Positions 19,409 through 29,606 of a stretch of DNA of 64,000 nucleotides are shown here, one piece after another. Below the pieces are notes generated by a model that saw nothing but the letters and a program-made list of their open reading frames with translations, had not been told where the DNA came from and ran no database searches. Source of the DNA: Flavobacterium sp. 90 (GTDB lineage: Bacteria > Bacteroidota > Bacteroidia > Flavobacteriales > Flavobacteriaceae); assembly GCF_004339525.1 (NCBI RefSeq), contig NZ_SMGE01000001.1, forward strand, positions 4,960,001 through 5,024,000, given 5' to 3'. A program made the translations under genes and the position numbers. Within the stretch, counting starts at the first letter, position 1; every line of letters starts with the position of its first letter.

Positions 19409-22139
19409 TTTTTGTTTCTAAAATTTGGGTTAAACTATTGATCAAATTCACCGCATAAAATTCTTGATTTAAAGGCTTTACAATTTGCGGATTATCTTGT
19501 TGTGTATCAGATGAATTGTTAGGCGTTTTGAAAGTCAAACACTCGTGCCAATTGCTATAAACTGACGTGAAAGTTTCTAATTGGTAAAGGCTCACAAACA
19601 AACATTCGTATTTTATACTTGTTGGAAAGCTGATATTGAGAAACTGTTTTAAACGTTTTTTGAATTCAGACTTTTTAAATTCAGGAATAAAATCAGGAAG
19701 CAATACAATTGCATTTTTCTTAAAAAGCGTGTCATTGATTGTAATTGTTCCGTTTCCGGAAATAACCGTAATCTTAAATAAATAATCTGATGAACTATTT
19801 TTTATATAATCGCTGTCAATGACGGTTTGAGACTCATCGGGAATTAAAGCATATTTTTCGTTCGAAAATTCCAAATAACCTTTTGCAACTTGAATATCAA
19901 GAACCGTTTGACTTGTTGTAGCTAGAATATAATTTACATTAGCAATCGATTGGTAATCTGTATTTTGAATGCTATAAAAAGTATTGTCGCTTTGTTTTAC
20001 GATTTCGAGATGATATTTTAATTTACTTAAAAGAATTGCCGTTTCGATAAAAATACTACCGTTTCTTTTTTCTTTAAACCAATAAGCTTTCTGTATTGTT
20101 TTACTAACAGTCAATTTATTTTCAATAGATTTTGCCGAAGTTTCAATTTGAGTTGAAATAAAATTATAATAGATATTTTTTAATCCAAATAAAAGATTCA
20201 GCTTTAACTCAAATCCCGAAAAATTAATGAAATCACTTTTATGTAGTTTTTCTTTTTGATTAAGATGATTCGATTTGAATATAAAATCATTAGTATTCTC
20301 ATTGATATAGTCAAAATGCTCTTTTTTAATCGTTCCCAAATTCAAATCAATATTTTGATTATTGATCGTCAATATTTTTGAAGCACTTAGAAAATTGTAG
20401 CCTTTTAGTCGGTTATAAGACAATAAATCAAGGTTTTGCAAATACAAACTTTTCACGATTATCTGATCTTTTTTCTTATTTCCGGTATAAATTGTGCCAT
20501 CGATAATTGTGTCGATAACCTTTGGTGCTTCGCCGTGTCTGGCAAGCAAATGATCCAGTAATTTATTGCGTCGGTCGAAGTTTATATCTTCTTCTTCCAT
20601 GATTTTCATCATCCCAAAAATGTAGGCATTATAAGGGTCTTGCTGATATTCGAACCAGCTTTTTTCTTTCATTTCCTTTTTAGTTTCTTCGCTAGAACTG
20701 AAATCAAACGCCGTATTATTTTTTAATAAAGGTTTGATATGAGGAACATTATACAAAGATTGATAAAAATAACTTGGCGAAAACATTTTGTACGGAACCG
20801 GATATTCTAAATGCTTTTGTTCGAATTTATCTTTTAAGGCATAAAAACTATCATTGTCCGAAGGCGCTCCACAAACCGAATTATTGAACGAAAATAACTT
20901 TGAAAGATTTGCTAATTGCGAAAACTGATTCGCCAAAACCTGATCAAATAAGGTCAAATATCCTTTTAATTGACGTGATTGTGCTACTTGAATTGGCGCC
21001 GAATCGTCTTCGATTTTGTCGTCACCAATACCATATTGCTGCGGAAATGTATTTTGTATAGAATAATAACTATTGATATCTCTAAAACTACTTTTTGGCA
21101 ATTTTATAGCCGGTTTATTGTTTAAACTTGTTGCCGTTTCCTGATATTTGATCGTATCAATTTGTATTGGAATAAAATTATCAACAGGCACATCTTTTCC
21201 GTTAGTGGTTAATATTAGTTTATTCTCTTTATAAGATTTCAAAATATCTATAGATAATATTTGACTTATTGTCGATTGCAGCGACGGAATCATGGTGTTA
21301 TTCTGAAAAAACTGTAATCCCGAAATTGAAATAATTCCGCTGACAGACTCAATTACCGGAATTAAATCAAGGGCTCTTAAAGTGTCTTTTTTATCGACCA
21401 AAGTATCGTTCAAAATCCAGCCATTTTTAAGATACGGACCATCATATATTTCGGCAGAATCATACCCATCTGCTTTTAAAGAATCATAACTAAGCTGTTC
21501 TATTTTCGGAAATATATAAGCGCGAATTTTATTTTGAAGCTCCAATAAAACGGCGTGTTCGTCGACTTCACTTTCAAGTTCTATTTTGCCTGAAATCAAA
21601 TATTTTTGAGCTTGAAGCGCAATAGGTATATTAAAAAGCTCTCCAATGTTGCGGCTTTGATTAAGATAATAATAAGCAGATTTGCAAATTTTATTAAGTT
21701 TAAGCGCATCTGTAATCTCCGGATTTACATATAAATAAACTTGATAAACCCGATTAAATTGCGGGAGATTATTGTTGTAAGTTATTATCGCAACGTTATA
21801 AACATCGTTGACACCATCGATGAGATATTTTTTGTAATCATTAATAGTATAAGGCGCAGTAGTCAGGATTTTGTACGGTAAATAAAACTGATTTTCGATT
21901 TCTAATTTTCCGTTAGAATCCGTTAAAATATCCGAAATTGGGAAATCTGTACAATATCCTAATTCGGTAAGAGCATAACAAAGCTGATCCAGAATTGTCA
22001 TTCCGGGATCACTTGGGTTAAAGTTTGTCCACTCGTTGCCAATATGCTTTTGGATATAATCAATAGCCTCGTCTTTCAGGAAACTAAAATCCTGATGCGG
22101 CGGAAGCTGTACTTTCGTTATTTGATTAATTGTATCCAT
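19392..22139 (-). CDS. eCIS baseplate wedge protein (Afp12-like)
   Basis: 915 aa. The N-terminal motif WTNFNPSDPGMTILDQLCYALTEL (about 37-60) is typical of baseplate proteins related to phage J/gp6, where a 'NPSDPGM' loop precedes a helix. The middle and C-terminus are mixed and unassigned. Its start ATG shares one base with the stop of the 1263-aa J-type gene (TAATG), and its 3' end overlaps the tape-measure gene. The pair corresponds in order to Afp11/Afp12. Confidence 0.8.
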   Translation of the reverse strand: MDTINQITKVQLPPHQDFSFLKDEAIDYIQKHIGNEWTNFNPSDPGMTILDQLCYALTELGYCTDFPISDILTDSNGKLEIENQFYLPYKILTTAPYTINDYKKYLIDGVNDVYNVAIITYNNNLPQFNRVYQVYLYVNPEITDALKLNKICKSAYYYLNQSRNIGELFNIPIALQAQKYLISGKIELESEVDEHAVLLELQNKIRAYIFPKIEQLSYDSLKADGYDSAEIYDGPYLKNGWILNDTLVDKKDTLRALDLIPVIESVSGIISISGLQFFQNNTMIPSLQSTISQILSIDILKSYKENKLILTTNGKDVPVDNFIPIQIDTIKYQETATSLNNKPAIKLPKSSFRDINSYYSIQNTFPQQYGIGDDKIEDDSAPIQVAQSRQLKGYLTLFDQVLANQFSQLANLSKLFSFNNSVCGAPSDNDSFYALKDKFEQKHLEYPVPYKMFSPSYFYQSLYNVPHIKPLLKNNTAFDFSSSEETKKEMKEKSWFEYQQDPYNAYIFGMMKIMEEEDINFDRRNKLLDHLLARHGEAPKVIDTIIDGTIYTGNKKKDQIIVKSLYLQNLDLLSYNRLKGYNFLSASKILTINNQNIDLNLGTIKKEHFDYINENTNDFIFKSNHLNQKEKLHKSDFINFSGFELKLNLLFGLKNIYYNFISTQIETSAKSIENKLTVSKTIQKAYWFKEKRNGSIFIETAILLSKLKYHLEIVKQSDNTFYSIQNTDYQSIANVNYILATTSQTVLDIQVAKGYLEFSNEKYALIPDESQTVIDSDYIKNSSSDYLFKITVISGNGTITINDTLFKKNAIVLLPDFIPEFKKSEFKKRLKQFLNISFPTSIKYECLFVSLYQLETFTSVYSNWHECLTFKTPNNSSDTQQDNPQIVKPLNQEFYAVNLINSLTQILETKNGRNK

Positions 22140-25100
22140 TATACCTGAAAAATAAAATTATGGCTTGGCGCCGAAACTAAAAGTGTCGCTTGTCCGTAAG
22201 GTGCCAAAGTTCTTTTTTTTGTTTTTAAATTGGTTTGCTGTCCTGTTTTCGAATTGATATAATAGCTTGAAAATGTAACACTGTCAACTGCTGCAATTCC
22301 TTCAATATTTTGAATAAATGTGCTCACTTTGGCATTAATAAGTGGTTGTCCAATTTCAATCTGAGAAGGACAATTGGAGATCCACGGCGATAAATATTTC
22401 TTCAACGCAAGATTAACAGCATTACTCATAGGAGTTTTTTGGTAACCGCTTTTAATTGAAAATGTCGCATTAATAGTAACATATTCGAGATTAAAATTGG
22501 AAACTTTCAGGTTTGTAAATGGCGATGAATTGGCGTTTAAATATTTTAATATCTGAATTTCAAGCTCATTTGTCACCAACGGAATAAAGGCATTTGAATC
22601 AGTATCTGACGCTATTTTTTTGACCAAATAAACATTTGTACTGTTGTCGTTATTTTTTGTTACTACTTTTGAATAATAAACCGGATCAAATTTTTGAGCA
22701 ATCAAAGTATAATAATCTGATGGAGTGCTTGCTCTGTTTTTAGTTCGGATTGTATTGCTGACTCTTTTATTTCTATCGACTTTATCTTCGGCGCCTTTTC
22801 CTCCATAAGATGCAAAAGGCTGGATTATTGTGCCAATTTCCGGAATCTTGATTTCTGGTTTCGTGATTACATTTGCATCAATTTGCGGACTTTGTGTATC
22901 AGTCAAAAACGTCGTTCCGGTTCTTTGTACAATAAATCCGTTGGTTTGCATAAACGTGGTTTTAGAGTACGATTTAAGATTGCCAATTGCCGCAATAGAA
23001 ATCCAGTTTTTGGTTCCCGGCATTATCGTATTGTTATTATTGCAATCTGCCGGAATCGGAATTTCTATTATTCCTGAACATCTAAAATTGCTCGTTTGAT
23101 CTGATAGTAGCGAAATTGGCTTCCAGCCTTCGTCACTTAAATAATAACAGAAAATACCATTATGATTGGTAAGTACCGTTGAATTTCTGGCCAGTTCAAA
23201 ATAAAGATTTAAAGTGCTGTTTGAAACTAAATTGTCCAATTCTATAAATAATGCTCCGGTGTGATCGAAAGACGGATAAAGCGGAAAACCATTTTCGACA
23301 TCATTTTGAGAGCTGGTAATAATTCCCGTGTTGAATAAGTTAGTTTCGGTTTGGTCAATTGTAGCGCTATCAAATATGGTATAATTTGAAAATGGAGTAT
23401 AAATAAAATATTGCAGCGGATAATCTACTGCCGTACCATCAAGTTTGTAAGTTACAGTAGCTTTATAAATGGCCGAAAAGGTCTGTATTTTTGGCGCAAA
23501 CGGAACATTGGCCGAAACGATAAAATCTGTTACTTCGGTATCTTTTGCTATTGCAAGTTTATTACCATTTTGCAAGGCAATACTAGCTACAACATTTGCA
23601 TACAATTCAGATCCAAAACCATAACTCGGATTCGATAATGTCATTTTTATAAATCCCGAAGAACTTTCTTCCGTAAATTTTAAAGGTTCTTTTTGAATAT
23701 TTGGATCAGGTATCAGATTTTTAGCAGCGGTTTGTGCAGCACTTATATCTGTTGCTGTATTTAAATCTATATTTGAATCAGAATTTGGAACTGCATTTGG
23801 ATTTGGAACTGGTTTATAATACACATAATAACTGCTTGATGTATTAAGAACCGGATTGATACTATTTGAAGTTGGAGGATCGAATAAATAAACAGGTCGA
23901 GGAACTGTATCAATAGACACGAAAACTTTGTCGACATCACTGCTTTTAATTTTTGTCATTTTAAGACCTTGCCACGTTTTCTCCTGCATGATATTAAAAT
24001 CCGCAGTAAAACTGGTATTTCTGAACTCATTTACAACCACAACAGCTTGCTCTTTTTTAGGTAAAACACTTCTCAGTGCTCTTCCAAGTATTGTGTCTTC
24101 CGTTTTTTTAATAGGATGCAAATAATCATTGTATTGTTTGTAATAAACCTCAAAATTTGCAGGTCTTTTATCCCAATCTATTTCGATAATAAAGCTGTCC
24201 AGAGGTTTACTCAATATTTCATTATTTCCGATAATAAAATTGGCATTCACTAACGGAATTGGTCCAAAAGGAGGATACGGAATTTTTGTACTTAATTCGC
24301 CATAATCATTATACAATTGAAATGTTTTGACTCCTGTTACTTTTAATGCAATAGTCAGCGTCTTAATTTTAGGAGGTTCCTGCGGATTAGGAACGTTCTG
24401 AAATAAGATCTTCATCATTGGCCAATCACTTTTTAAACCATCAGGACTAATTAAAAAAGGTTCAATCGCTTCTACCGTTGGATCAAGATCGATTGTGATA
24501 GTAGCAACAGTATTTTGTGTTGCAGGATCGATTGTGAAATTTTTAGACTGTAAATTCAGTTTTAACCAATCTTTTTGGGTACTTAAAAAATAACTTGCTT
24601 CCTCCAGTGTTTTTAAATCTAACGGCTGATCAAATTCCAGCGTTAGTGTCACCGTTCTTTGACCTTCGCGCAATAATAACATTGGTGAAGCAAACGCAAT
24701 TCCAATTAGAGAAGGATTTATAGTAGTTTTTAAAGTAGAATCATCTGCTCCAAAAGTTTCCCAACTAATTACCTTATTTTCCGAATCTAATTGAATACTT
24801 GTTGGATTAACTATCGTTTGTAAATTATAAGATGCATTATTTTTGTCGTGACAAGAAAGCGTATGTACACTTGTAATCGTTGCAGGATTTAGATTTACAG
24901 TTTTTTGAGAAGCAAACAAAATAGGATTTTTTTGCGCATCGACTCCGGCATTAAACAGCGTTCCTGTAGGCAAAGTATAAAGCTGTGTTGGTTTTGCAAG
25001 CGTTGCGCACAAAAATGTATGATCTGCAATAGCAGGTAATTTTTTTTGTTTTAGAATATCTTTATAATAAAAATCAAGATGTTTCTCAGAAAGTCCATTC

Positions 25101-25930
25101 AATTGATCTTGTTGAACTTTTAGAGTATTTACAAAAGAGCGTAGGAGAACAGTATCCGGAAAATACCCTTTTTTAAGGCTTAATTTCTTAAATTCTTTTG
25201 AAGCATGATGTATTATCGTTTCTAAAAACTGAAACAATCGATCGCCAATTTTGGTTAGAATATCCAGACTAAAAGATGTTATTGAAGCTATTTCCTGTGA
25301 AATTCCCTGTTCCCTTTCAAACCCAAAAACTTGCCAGAAAGGCATCTTGTCTTTATTGATAAACCAGATGTTTTTATCAAAAGAATTAAATTCCTGAATA
25401 GGAGCAGGAACAATAAATAGACCATCGACAGACAATCTATACAAATATTCTCTAAAGGATTGAATTGCCCAAAAGTCAACGCTTAATCTGGTTTTTACTT
25501 CTTGCAAAATATACGTTTTAAGATCGTACATTTCAGTATTACTAAGCATATAATGCGTCCAGCGTTCTATGATTTTATAAATCGCCGTAATACGATCAAA
25601 CAATTTATTTAAAGCACTTGAATCCGGATTTCCTCCGTTTTCATTTTTAACTAAACGTTCAATTTCGTTACAGCTGTTTTTATAGTCAGAGTAGAGATTT
25701 TTGTAGTTTGCTTTTGAAATTGAAGCCATCAAAAAAACTGGATCTTTTAGCAAAAACGGGCTCCAGTTTCCATCAACTGTATTACTGTCATTATAGAAAT
25801 TGATCAATTTGCTGAACTCTGTCAGAAAGTACAACCAATCTTGCTCTGTTCTTCCATCTATCAAATACGGATGAGGAACGAGTGCTTCGTTGAGAGATTT
25901 TATGGCGCTATTTTGATCAATTAAAATCAT
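22139..25930 (-). CDS. eCIS baseplate J-like protein (Afp11-like)
   Basis: 1263 aa. The N-terminal ~300 residues are helical; the middle is beta-rich. The C-terminal ~230 residues carry the J/gp47 pattern: RNKRVSNTIRTKNRASTPSDYY, VYLVKK, then NLKVSNFNLEYVTINATFSI, SPWISNCPSQIEIGQP and IEGIAAVDSVTF. In Afp-like particles this protein forms baseplate wedges around the spike. It is fused by an ATGA overlap (4 bp) to the gp25 gene upstream. Larger than phage J but normal for Bacteroidota eCIS. Confidence 0.85.
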   Translation of the reverse strand: MILIDQNSAIKSLNEALVPHPYLIDGRTEQDWLYFLTEFSKLINFYNDSNTVDGNWSPFLLKDPVFLMASISKANYKNLYSDYKNSCNEIERLVKNENGGNPDSSALNKLFDRITAIYKIIERWTHYMLSNTEMYDLKTYILQEVKTRLSVDFWAIQSFREYLYRLSVDGLFIVPAPIQEFNSFDKNIWFINKDKMPFWQVFGFEREQGISQEIASITSFSLDILTKIGDRLFQFLETIIHHASKEFKKLSLKKGYFPDTVLLRSFVNTLKVQQDQLNGLSEKHLDFYYKDILKQKKLPAIADHTFLCATLAKPTQLYTLPTGTLFNAGVDAQKNPILFASQKTVNLNPATITSVHTLSCHDKNNASYNLQTIVNPTSIQLDSENKVISWETFGADDSTLKTTINPSLIGIAFASPMLLLREGQRTVTLTLEFDQPLDLKTLEEASYFLSTQKDWLKLNLQSKNFTIDPATQNTVATITIDLDPTVEAIEPFLISPDGLKSDWPMMKILFQNVPNPQEPPKIKTLTIALKVTGVKTFQLYNDYGELSTKIPYPPFGPIPLVNANFIIGNNEILSKPLDSFIIEIDWDKRPANFEVYYKQYNDYLHPIKKTEDTILGRALRSVLPKKEQAVVVVNEFRNTSFTADFNIMQEKTWQGLKMTKIKSSDVDKVFVSIDTVPRPVYLFDPPTSNSINPVLNTSSSYYVYYKPVPNPNAVPNSDSNIDLNTATDISAAQTAAKNLIPDPNIQKEPLKFTEESSSGFIKMTLSNPSYGFGSELYANVVASIALQNGNKLAIAKDTEVTDFIVSANVPFAPKIQTFSAIYKATVTYKLDGTAVDYPLQYFIYTPFSNYTIFDSATIDQTETNLFNTGIITSSQNDVENGFPLYPSFDHTGALFIELDNLVSNSTLNLYFELARNSTVLTNHNGIFCYYLSDEGWKPISLLSDQTSNFRCSGIIEIPIPADCNNNNTIMPGTKNWISIAAIGNLKSYSKTTFMQTNGFIVQRTGTTFLTDTQSPQIDANVITKPEIKIPEIGTIIQPFASYGGKGAEDKVDRNKRVSNTIRTKNRASTPSDYYTLIAQKFDPVYYSKVVTKNNDNSTNVYLVKKIASDTDSNAFIPLVTNELEIQILKYLNANSSPFTNLKVSNFNLEYVTINATFSIKSGYQKTPMSNAVNLALKKYLSPWISNCPSQIEIGQPLINAKVSTFIQNIEGIAAVDSVTFSSYYINSKTGQQTNLKTKKRTLAPYGQATLLVSAPSHNFIFQV

Positions 25931-26364
25931 TTTTTACGATCTAAGTTTGTTCCTTCTTTCAAATAAAATGGGAACACATAATTGTGTCTTGTGTTGGTTT
26001 GAGAATAGATATAAGTAATCAATATTTCTATTTTTCCGTTTAATACATCAGTCGAAGCCACTTTTACGTCTTGTACCAAAATTCTTGGTTCGTAACGTAA
26101 TAATGCAAACTTGATGGTTTCTATAATTTCGCCTTTCAGCGTATTATCAATTTTTCTAAACATAAATTGCTGTATTCCAGAGCCAAATTCAGCTTCGAGA
26201 GTACGCTCGCCTTTGCGGGTATTTAGAATCACATTGATAGATTCGTTAATATTGGTTTCATTAGCAGATAAACTCAGCTGATGATTATCGACAGAGAAAG
26301 ACACAGGAAATGCCCATCCTGAACCCAAAAAAGCCGTGTTTTTATGTTCTGTATTATTATCCAC
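25927..26364 (-). CDS. GPW/gp25 baseplate protein (Afp9-like)
   Basis: 145 aa, matching the gp25/lysozyme-like baseplate family: LGSGWAFPVSF near the N-terminus, INVILNTRKGERTLEAEFGSGI (about 44-65, containing the typical 'T.kGeR....FGsg'), RYEPRILVQDV (about 91-101). gp25 anchors the baseplate wedge and nucleates the sheath. It overlaps the PAAR gene (8 bp) and the J-type gene (4 bp). Confidence 0.92.
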   Translation of the reverse strand: MDNNTEHKNTAFLGSGWAFPVSFSVDNHQLSLSANETNINESINVILNTRKGERTLEAEFGSGIQQFMFRKIDNTLKGEIIETIKFALLRYEPRILVQDVKVASTDVLNGKIEILITYIYSQTNTRHNYVFPFYLKEGTNLDRKK

Positions 26365-26656
26365 CTATCATTACATTAAATGCTCCAAGGACAATTGATC
26401 CTCCATGAGCGGTTGAATCGCCAATTCTTGCGGCTGGCATGCCGCATATCATAACCGACGATGATCCTTTTATAATAGAATCCGGCGGTCCCACACAAAC
26501 CAACATATCGCCAACTCTGGCTGCCGGTAATCCCACGATCAAAACAGTTGGCGCACCCGGACCAACAATTGGCCCGCCCACATGTGGTATTGGTGGTACA
26601 CCCGGAGTAATCATCGGGCATTGGTGAAAGTCTGTAAGTCTTGCTGCTGGAGGCAT
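26357..26656 (-). CDS. PAAR-like spike tip protein (Afp10-like)
   Basis: 99 aa, Gly/Pro-rich, with paired PAAR-type repeats: MPPAARLTDFHQCP at the start, then LPAARVGDMLVC and MPAARIGDSTAHGG with His/Cys metal-ligand positions. PAAR proteins cap the VgrG spike with a metal-stabilised point. Small size and position before gp25 fit Afp10 order. It is separated from VgrG by a 476-bp repeat-filled gap, so it may have its own promoter. Confidence 0.93.
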   Translation of the reverse strand: MPPAARLTDFHQCPMITPGVPPIPHVGGPIVGPGAPTVLIVGLPAARVGDMLVCVGPPDSIIKGSSSVMICGMPAARIGDSTAHGGSIVLGAFNVMIGG

Positions 26657-26992
26657 AATTTTTAATTGTTAGTTGTTAGTTGTTTAATCGTAATTATCGC
26701 TTCTTGTTTCCTATAAATCTTGCATCTATTTTCTTACATCTTATCGACACAGTAACCACAATCTTGTCATTTCGACCAGAGGGAGAAATCACACACGAAA
26801 CTCCGTTGCTATAATCGCCAATCTTTGTCGAGCTACTAGTGTGATTTCTCCCTTCGGTCGAAATGACAAAAAATGCGTTGACCAATCTTTGTCGAGCTAC
26901 TAGCGCCTTCGACTTCGCTCAGGATGACAAAAAATGCGATTACTACCATGTAAACTATTGTCTATAGACTATTGTTTACAATCTATTTCAAC

Positions 26993-27025
26993 AGCTTTGT
27001 CAAAGTTTTAAACTTTGACAAAGCT
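26993..27025. terminator. Perfect 16-bp inverted repeat between vgrG and PAAR genes
   Basis: Arms agctttgtcaaagttt (26993-27008) and aaactttgacaaagct (27010-27025) separated by one base. It lies 3' of the VgrG stop on the minus strand. There is no clear T-run, so it could be a terminator, an mRNA-end stem or a mobile-repeat fragment. Confidence 0.4.
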
Positions 27026-27050
27026 TAATAATCAAATCAAACATCTAAGA

Positions 27051-27106
27051 TCTTGCATCTATAATCTTGCATCTATAATCTTGCATCTATAATCTTGCTT
27101 CTATTT
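27051..27106. repeat. 14-bp tandem repeat, four units
   Basis: Units of tcttgcatctataa start at 27051, 27065, 27079 and 27093, the last one diverging. Similar 'ataatcttgc(a/t)tct' words appear singly near 36551 and 26707, suggesting a short dispersed element expanded here. Confidence 0.75.
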
Positions 27107-27132
27107 TCTATAATCTTTCTTCTAACAAACAA

Positions 27133-28932
27133 TCAATTTATCATCACCATCGCACCCTTCAAAGTCAATTGCATTCCTCCCGAAACCTGTGCCATTTGTC
27201 CGCCTTGAGCGCTGTATTGCATGTCTGCGTTTTCTTTGATGTTCAAGCCTTTTATTGCGACGTCTCCGGCGCTTGATTGTATTGAAACACCTTGATTTCC
27301 TTTTATGGTAACATTTTGATTTGCTGAGATATTGATGTTTTTTTGGCTTGACAAATCAATACCATCGCTTGACATTACGATACTGTTACTGTTTTCATCC
27401 TTAATCGTGATTTTCTTGTCTTCATCACTGATTATGATGGTATTTTTATTGGGCGTTGCTACGGTCCATATTTTCTTTTCATCATCAAATTGCACCGAAA
27501 TTCCTGATTTGGAAACGATGGCTTTTATCGAATTTTTCTCATTTGGATCTAATCCTGTAAACGGTTTTATGGTTGTGCTGCTATAGAGGCTTCCCAGAAT
27601 TATTGGATAACGTGGATCTTCGTTTATGAATCCCAGAATAACTTCGTCTCCAACTTCAGGCATGAAGAAAGCTCCGGCACCGCTTGTTGAATAAAAATTC
27701 GTCAATCTTGCCCAGATTCCTGCACCATTTGGATCTAATAATGGAACATCGACTAAAACCCGATATTGAGAATCGGGATCTTCGTACATCTTTTTTACGG
27801 TTCCGTTCAAGAGACCTTTTGCTCCGGGAAGTAACCCAGAAGCTGGTGGTGCCATAACATCAGGTTCTTCGGTAAACCAAAAGGGTGAAAGTCCAAGTGT
27901 AACTTCTGAAACCCAGTTTCCTTGTGACAAATCGTGTACAACTCCACCAATTAGGTAATCGCCATTGAATCTGTCTCCAAGACCGGCGAAGGTCATGTAT
28001 TTTCCGGGATCGATTAAGTTTGTACCTTGAAATTTGGCTTCCCCCATTATTTTAGAATATTCACTTTTAATAATTTGTGCTTTTGACCAATTGGTTAAAT
28101 CGGCAGATTCTATAGGAGCCGAAGTCAGCAATTGATAGCTTTCAAGGCCAACGACTTCGGATAGTTTTTTTGTGGTTAAATTTCCGGTTCCTGTAACATC
28201 CGGTGCGGCTTTACCATTTACTACGGCTTGGGTTTTAAAATCCCAACTGTTTGCGGTAACGCTTCCTAATTGTGTTACGGCGTTTAATTTGGCATTAAAC
28301 TCTAATAAAGTATCTCCATAAGTTACAGTAAGTACTGATGTTGTGGTTTTACCCGGAGGAAACACAGAAATTTTTCCGTTTAGAGTTGTTACGATCAAGC
28401 CATTTGATTCGGCTAGAGCCAAAATAAAATCCCAATCTGTAACATAATATTGTACTTGTTCCGGCCACGTTGTACTTGTAGCGGTTACATCTGAACTCAA
28501 TCCTGAATAATTTCCTATGATGGTTGATATAATATCGCTGTCTTTTTGTTTGGAATAGGTGAGGCTTTTTCGGCCTACAATCATTTTTATGGCATTGTCG
28601 CGACATTCAACTTCTAATGCTGATCCTACTAAATTGTCAATACGAAGTGTCTGACTCATAATAATACCGGAGAAAACAACGGCGTTAGTGTTATCATAAC
28701 CTGCTTCTATACTAATGGTTGCGCCCGGCACAAAAATAGACGATGAGCTCGCATCAAACTTTCCTGTATTAGCTTCTCCGTCCAGAATTGTCACTTTTGC
28801 AGAAGCGATTCGGTTGACTTTTTTTTCGATATGAACAGAAAGCACACTTAGTTCATCAGCTATTGCCGTACCATTAACTTTGACAACGAATGTTGCAATT
28901 CCGCCACTTTTTATTTCGGTTGAAGCACTCAT
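27133..28932 (-). CDS. VgrG-type spike protein (Afp8-like)
   Basis: 599 aa. Residues 1-340 correspond to the gp27/phage late-control D hub (FVVKVNGTAIADELSVLSV; SLTYSKQKDSDIISTIIGNYS). Residues about 370-475 are the gp5 OB-fold (GIWARLTNFYSTSGAGAFF, PEVGDEVILGFINEDPRYPIILGSLYS). Residues 490-599 are short beta-helix repeats rich in Asn/Ile/Lys (NISANQNVTIKGNQGVSIQS). The trimeric spike carries the PAAR tip. Its start overlaps the LysM gene by 4 bp (ATGA). Confidence 0.93.
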   Translation of the reverse strand: MSASTEIKSGGIATFVVKVNGTAIADELSVLSVHIEKKVNRIASAKVTILDGEANTGKFDASSSSIFVPGATISIEAGYDNTNAVVFSGIIMSQTLRIDNLVGSALEVECRDNAIKMIVGRKSLTYSKQKDSDIISTIIGNYSGLSSDVTATSTTWPEQVQYYVTDWDFILALAESNGLIVTTLNGKISVFPPGKTTTSVLTVTYGDTLLEFNAKLNAVTQLGSVTANSWDFKTQAVVNGKAAPDVTGTGNLTTKKLSEVVGLESYQLLTSAPIESADLTNWSKAQIIKSEYSKIMGEAKFQGTNLIDPGKYMTFAGLGDRFNGDYLIGGVVHDLSQGNWVSEVTLGLSPFWFTEEPDVMAPPASGLLPGAKGLLNGTVKKMYEDPDSQYRVLVDVPLLDPNGAGIWARLTNFYSTSGAGAFFMPEVGDEVILGFINEDPRYPIILGSLYSSTTIKPFTGLDPNEKNSIKAIVSKSGISVQFDDEKKIWTVATPNKNTIIISDEDKKITIKDENSNSIVMSSDGIDLSSQKNINISANQNVTIKGNQGVSIQSSAGDVAIKGLNIKENADMQYSAQGGQMAQVSGGMQLTLKGAMVMIN

Positions 28933-29606
28933 GAATTAGAAGTATTTATTGGTGGAAATATTAATTTGTCGATACCATTTAGGTTTCGAAATTTGTTGAG
29001 TTTATTAAATTCCGCAACTTGTATGTATAATGAATCATCATTCCAGATTTTCTGGCACAATTGCGGCAAAGACATTCCCTCAGAAACGGTGACGATATGT
29101 GTCAAATCCGGAGATTCCGGAGCATCAGTTCTGGTTACCGTTTTTGGAGAAATATAGCGGCTAAAAGACAATGATAATTTGGCTCTCAGTGGACTTCCGT
29201 CTGGTTTAAAAAGGGTATAGGAGGTATCGATAGAATCGAGAACTCCGTTGAATGTGATATTTTGACCCCATTGTATTTTTACAAAATTTGGACGATGTAT
29301 TTTACCATTAAAGGTGTAAATAATCGTTTCTAAAGCTGTTATTTCTTTGGACATATCGATACGTTTTGCATCTACGATACCGGTACAGTCTATCACCATT
29401 TCAAAACTTAATTTATCGCTTGGTGTACTTTTGTACTTTTGCGATGCCGAGCTTGTTGCCGGAGCTTGCTGCTCGTTGTATTCTATACTTTTTTGTATTT
29501 TGATATTATCGGGATTAATCATGAAAGAATAGGGATTTCCGGAGAATTTATTCTGAAATTCTTCGTCGGTATATCCCGTTATTTTCATTAATTCTAAACT
29601 TGCCAT
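28929..29606 (-). CDS. LysM-containing tube/spike adaptor (Afp7-like)
   Basis: 225 aa. N-terminal beta-rich tube-like domain (SFMINPDNIKIQKSIEYNEQQ; LSFEMVIDCTG), then a C-terminal LysM-like unit (THIVTVSEGMSLPQLCQKIW to LNGIDKLIFPP, about 168-220). This order is typical of the Afp7/gp53-type protein that links tube to spike hub. It overlaps VgrG by 4 bp. Confidence 0.9.
   Translation of the reverse strand: MASLELMKITGYTDEEFQNKFSGNPYSFMINPDNIKIQKSIEYNEQQAPATSSASQKYKSTPSDKLSFEMVIDCTGIVDAKRIDMSKEITALETIIYTFNGKIHRPNFVKIQWGQNITFNGVLDSIDTSYTLFKPDGSPLRAKLSLSFSRYISPKTVTRTDAPESPDLTHIVTVSEGMSLPQLCQKIWNDDSLYIQVAEFNKLNKFRNLNGIDKLIFPPINTSNS

Larger units (their letters stand above)
26657..27132. repeat. 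Repeat-filled gap inside eCIS operon
   Basis: No gene. It contains a large hairpin made of 'cttgtcatttcgaccagag' (about 26762) and its complement 'cttcggtcgaaatgacaa' (about 26852), copies of 'caatctttgtcgagctact' (about 26819 and 26884), the perfect palindrome at 26993-27025, and four 14-bp tandem units (27051-27106). It separates VgrG from PAAR. Confidence 0.75.

Noticed and set aside
26376..26621. Alternative minus-strand frame inside the PAAR gene
   Set aside because: PAAR frame has clear PAAR repeats and operon overlaps; the alternative has no family pattern.
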